From positions 1-64,000 of the forward strand of contig NZ_QGNJ01000011.1 of assembly GCF_003336875.1 (NCBI RefSeq): a DNA stretch of 64,000 nucleotides, given 5' to 3'. Position 1 is the stretch's first letter. The number at the start of each line of letters is the position of its first letter. The DNA comes from Oleisolibacter albus (GTDB lineage: Bacteria; Pseudomonadota; Alphaproteobacteria; Azospirillales; Azospirillaceae). The translations under genes and the position numbers were made by a program. Below are positions 61,314 to 64,000 of the stretch, in pieces. The notes under the pieces are model-generated. The model made no database searches and was not told where the DNA came from. It worked only from the letters and a program-made list of their open reading frames with translations.

Positions 61314-64000
61314 ATGCTGATCAAGCGCAGCGCCGCGCCGCGGCCGTCCGCGTCCCGCAGCCGTATCGCCGATGCCTTCGCCAGCGTCGCTGGCGCCCCG
61401 GTGGACCGCCGCAGCTTCCTGCGCCGGTCCGGTCTGGCGGCGGGCGGACTGGCCGCCGTCGGCACCCTGTCCCTGACCACGGTGCGCAAGGCCGAGGCCG
61501 GCCCGACCATTCCCGGCGTCCCCACCGAGATCAGGAAGAACGTCTGCACCCACTGTTCCGTGGGCTGCACCGTCACCGCCGAGGTGCAGAACGGCGTGTG
61601 GACGGGGCAGGAGCCCAGCTTCACCAGCCCGATCAATATCGGCACCCATTGCGCCAAGGGCGCCTCGGTGCGCGAGCTGGTGCATGGCGACCGCCGCCTG
61701 AAATATCCGATGAAGCTGGAAGGCGGCGAGTGGAAGCGCATCGGCTGGGACCAGGCCATCGACGAGATCGGCAGCAAGCTCACCGCCATCCGCGACGCCT
61801 CCGGCCCGGACAGCGTGTTCCTGCTGGGCTCCGCCAAGTTCACCAACGAGGCGGCCTATCTGTTCCGCAAGTTCGCGGCCTTCTGGGGCACCAATACGGT
61901 CGACCACCAGGCCCGCATCTGCCACAGCACCACCGTCGCCGGCGTGGCGAACACGTGGGGCTACGGCGCCATGACCAACAGCTACAACGATATCAACAAT
62001 TCCAAAGCCATCATGATCATGGGCGGCAACCCCGCCGAGGCGCACCCGGTGTCGCTGCAGCATGTGCTGCGCGGCAAGGAGGTGAACCGCGCCCAGATGA
62101 TCGTGGTGGACCCGCGCTTCACCCGCACGGCGGCGCACGCCACCGAATATGTGCGGCTGCGCCCCGGCTCCGACATTCCCCTGATCTGGGGCATGCTCTG
62201 GCACATCTTCGAGAATGGCTGGGAAGACAAGGAATATATCCGCCAGCGCGTTTACGGCATGGACGAGATCCGCAAGGAAGTCGGCAAATGGGCGCCGGCC
62301 GAGGTGGAGCGGGTCACGGGCGTGCCGGGTGAGCAGGTCCGGCGCATCGCCGAGATCATGGCCAAGAACAAGCCCAGCACCCTGATCTGGTGCATGGGCA
62401 TCACCCAGCACACCGTGGGCACGGCCAATGTCCGCGCCCTGTCGATCCTGCAGCTGGCGCTGGGCAATATCGGCGTGGCCGGCGGCGGCGCCAACATCTT
62501 CCGCGGCCACACCAACGTGCAGGGCGCCACCGACCTGGGCCTGGATGTCACCACGCTGCCCGCCTATTACGGGCTGGCGGAAGGGGCCTGGAAGCACTTC
62601 GCCCGCGCCTGGGAGGTTGATTACGAGTATCTGCTGAACCGCTTCGGCAAGGCGGACATGCCGCGCGATGCCAAGAAGAAGCTGATGGAGGCCAAGGGCA
62701 TCCCGACGACCCGCTGGTTCGACGGCGTGCTGAACGAGGCCAAGGACGTGGACCAGCCGGACCTGATCCGCGGCATGGTCGTCTTCGGCCATGGCGGCAA
62801 CACCGTCACCCGCATGCCCGAGGTCAAGACCGGCATCGAGAAGCTGGAGCTGCTGGTCGTGGCCGACCCGCACCCCACCACCTTCGCCGCCCTGTCCGAC
62901 CGCAGGGACGGCACCTATCTGCTGCCGATCTGCACCAATTTCGAGACGGCCGGGTCCCGCACCGCCTCCAACCGCTCGCTGCAATGGGGCGAGCAGGTGG
63001 TGAAGCCGATCTTCGAGTCCAAGGACGATTACGAGGTCCTGTACCTGCTGTCGCGCAGGCTGGGCTTCGCCGACCAGATGTTCAAGAACATCAAGGTCGA
63101 CGGCGTGCATCCCGAGCCCGAGGACATCCTGCGGGAGATCAACCGCTCCTGCTGGTCGATCGGCTATACCGGCCAGTCGCCGGAACGCCTGAAGCTGCAC
63201 ATGAAGCATCAGGCCGATTTCGACAAGATAACCCTGCTGGGCCGCGAGGGTTCCCCGGTGGCCGGGGACTATTACGGCCTGCCCTGGCCGTGCTGGGGCA
63301 CGCCGGAGCTGAAGCACCCCGGGACCCATGTGCTCTATGACACCTCCAAGCATGTCATGAAGGGCGGCGGCGCCTTCCGCGCCCGCTTCGGCGTGGAGCG
63401 CAACGGCGAGAGCCTGCTGGCCGACGGCAGCTATTCCGCCGGCTCCGAGATCGAGGACGGCTATCCCGAATTCACCTACGGCATGCTGAAGAAGCTGGGT
63501 TGGGACAGCGACCTGACGGCCGAGGAGCTGGCCGTGATCCAGCGCGTCGGCGGCGCCAGCCCCGATGGCGTGTCCTGGACCACCGACCTGTCCGGCGGCA
63601 TCCAGCGCGTGGCGCTGCTGCATGGCTGCTCGCCCATGGGCAACGCCAAGGCCCGCGCCGTGGCCTGGAACCTGCCCGACCCGATCCCGGTCCACCGCGA
63701 GCCGATCTACACCAGCCGCCCGGATCTGGTGGCCCAGTATCCGACCCGCGACGACAGCCGCGATTTCCGCGTGCTGAACATCGGCCGCACCGTGCAGACC
63801 AAGGCGGTGGAGCAGAAGCTGGCGGACAAGTTCCCCATCCTGCTGACCTCCGGCCGTCTGGTCGAATATGAGGGCGGCGGCGAGGAGACCCGGTCCAACA
63901 AGTGGCTGGCCGAGCTGCAGCAGGACATGTTCGTCGAGGTCAATGTGGACGATGCCCGGCGCCTGGGCGTCCGCGACGGCGGCATGGTCTGGGTCTATGG
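61314..64000 (+). CDS. Formate dehydrogenase alpha subunit, Tat-exported molybdenum enzyme (3' truncated by window)
   Basis: At least 895 aa of an open frame that continues past the window end. A Tat signal D-R-R-S-F-L-R-R-S-G lies near residue 32. The N-terminal cluster motif is C-T-H-C-S-V-G-C followed by a fourth Cys in H-C-A-K-G. The active-site cysteine is in A-R-I-C-H-S, so this is a cysteine rather than selenocysteine enzyme. Motifs N-T-V-D-H-Q and G-G-N-P-A-E-A-H-P follow. It oxidises formate in the periplasm with a bis-MGD cofactor, passing electrons to iron-sulfur and cytochrome partners not seen here. Confidence 0.95.
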   Translation, partial: MLIKRSAAPRPSASRSRIADAFASVAGAPVDRRSFLRRSGLAAGGLAAVGTLSLTTVRKAEAGPTIPGVPTEIRKNVCTHCSVGCTVTAEVQNGVWTGQEPSFTSPINIGTHCAKGASVRELVHGDRRLKYPMKLEGGEWKRIGWDQAIDEIGSKLTAIRDASGPDSVFLLGSAKFTNEAAYLFRKFAAFWGTNTVDHQARICHSTTVAGVANTWGYGAMTNSYNDINNSKAIMIMGGNPAEAHPVSLQHVLRGKEVNRAQMIVVDPRFTRTAAHATEYVRLRPGSDIPLIWGMLWHIFENGWEDKEYIRQRVYGMDEIRKEVGKWAPAEVERVTGVPGEQVRRIAEIMAKNKPSTLIWCMGITQHTVGTANVRALSILQLALGNIGVAGGGANIFRGHTNVQGATDLGLDVTTLPAYYGLAEGAWKHFARAWEVDYEYLLNRFGKADMPRDAKKKLMEAKGIPTTRWFDGVLNEAKDVDQPDLIRGMVVFGHGGNTVTRMPEVKTGIEKLELLVVADPHPTTFAALSDRRDGTYLLPICTNFETAGSRTASNRSLQWGEQVVKPIFESKDDYEVLYLLSRRLGFADQMFKNIKVDGVHPEPEDILREINRSCWSIGYTGQSPERLKLHMKHQADFDKITLLGREGSPVAGDYYGLPWPCWGTPELKHPGTHVLYDTSKHVMKGGGAFRARFGVERNGESLLADGSYSAGSEIEDGYPEFTYGMLKKLGWDSDLTAEELAVIQRVGGASPDGVSWTTDLSGGIQRVALLHGCSPMGNAKARAVAWNLPDPIPVHREPIYTSRPDLVAQYPTRDDSRDFRVLNIGRTVQTKAVEQKLADKFPILLTSGRLVEYEGGGEETRSNKWLAELQQDMFVEVNVDDARRLGVRDGGMVWVY

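Overview
This GC-rich window (GC-rich third positions, long antisense shadow ORFs) looks like the chromosome of an alphaproteobacterium. The gene set (sucA-sucB with a separate lpd, the five-gene F1 ATP synthase operon atpHAGDC, a fused indolepyruvate ferredoxin oxidoreductase, the DUF484-xerC pair, and a formate dehydrogenase locus with DUF3305/DUF3306) fits Rhodospirillales, probably the Azospirillum/Niveispirillum group. That placement is inference from gene content; no rRNA is present.

Layout. 1-171: end of an IS630-type insertion sequence. 183-12021: membrane patatin, then sucA, sucB and lpd with a PepSY iron-type module and a soluble chemotaxis receptor between them. 12100-16097: minus-strand housekeeping genes (CorA, DUF4282, xerC, DUF484, transaldolase), followed by a decayed ATPase fragment. 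16512-25210: drug exporter, priA, a probable lipid-remodelling group (PlcP-like phosphoesterase plus Agt-like glycosyltransferase, facing a diacylglycerol kinase), a Wzx-like flippase and one unknown gene. 25551-30656: atpHAGDC, with an apparent intrinsic terminator between atpD and atpC. 30812-38826: ferritin-like protein, cytosolic patatin, serine hydrolase, RppH, AhpD-like protein and indolepyruvate ferredoxin oxidoreductase. 38863-39024: array of 11-bp repeats. 39152-46320: dynamin-like GTPase, a branched-chain amino acid ABC transporter (substrate-binding protein divergent from livGFHM) and a lipoprotein. 46387-47409: fliG away from other flagellar genes.

47685-64000 is the most distinctive part: a formate dehydrogenase island. 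It holds a Tat-exported molybdenum formate dehydrogenase (cut by the window end), its Tat-target peptide, a TorD-type chaperone, DUF3305/DUF3306/DUF6352/DUF6505 accessory genes, a biotin/lipoate-ligase-like protein lacking the usual lysine, a large polyferredoxin, two MoeA-like proteins (one degenerate, one fused to a periplasmic-binding-like domain), a WD40-cytochrome c fusion, and an SbtA/SbtB-like bicarbonate transporter with its PII-like regulator. A working model is periplasmic formate oxidation with electrons passed to cytochrome or ferredoxin carriers, coupled to handling of the bicarbonate produced.

No tRNA, rRNA or CRISPR array was recognised. Several intergenic inverted repeats look like operators and are listed separately.
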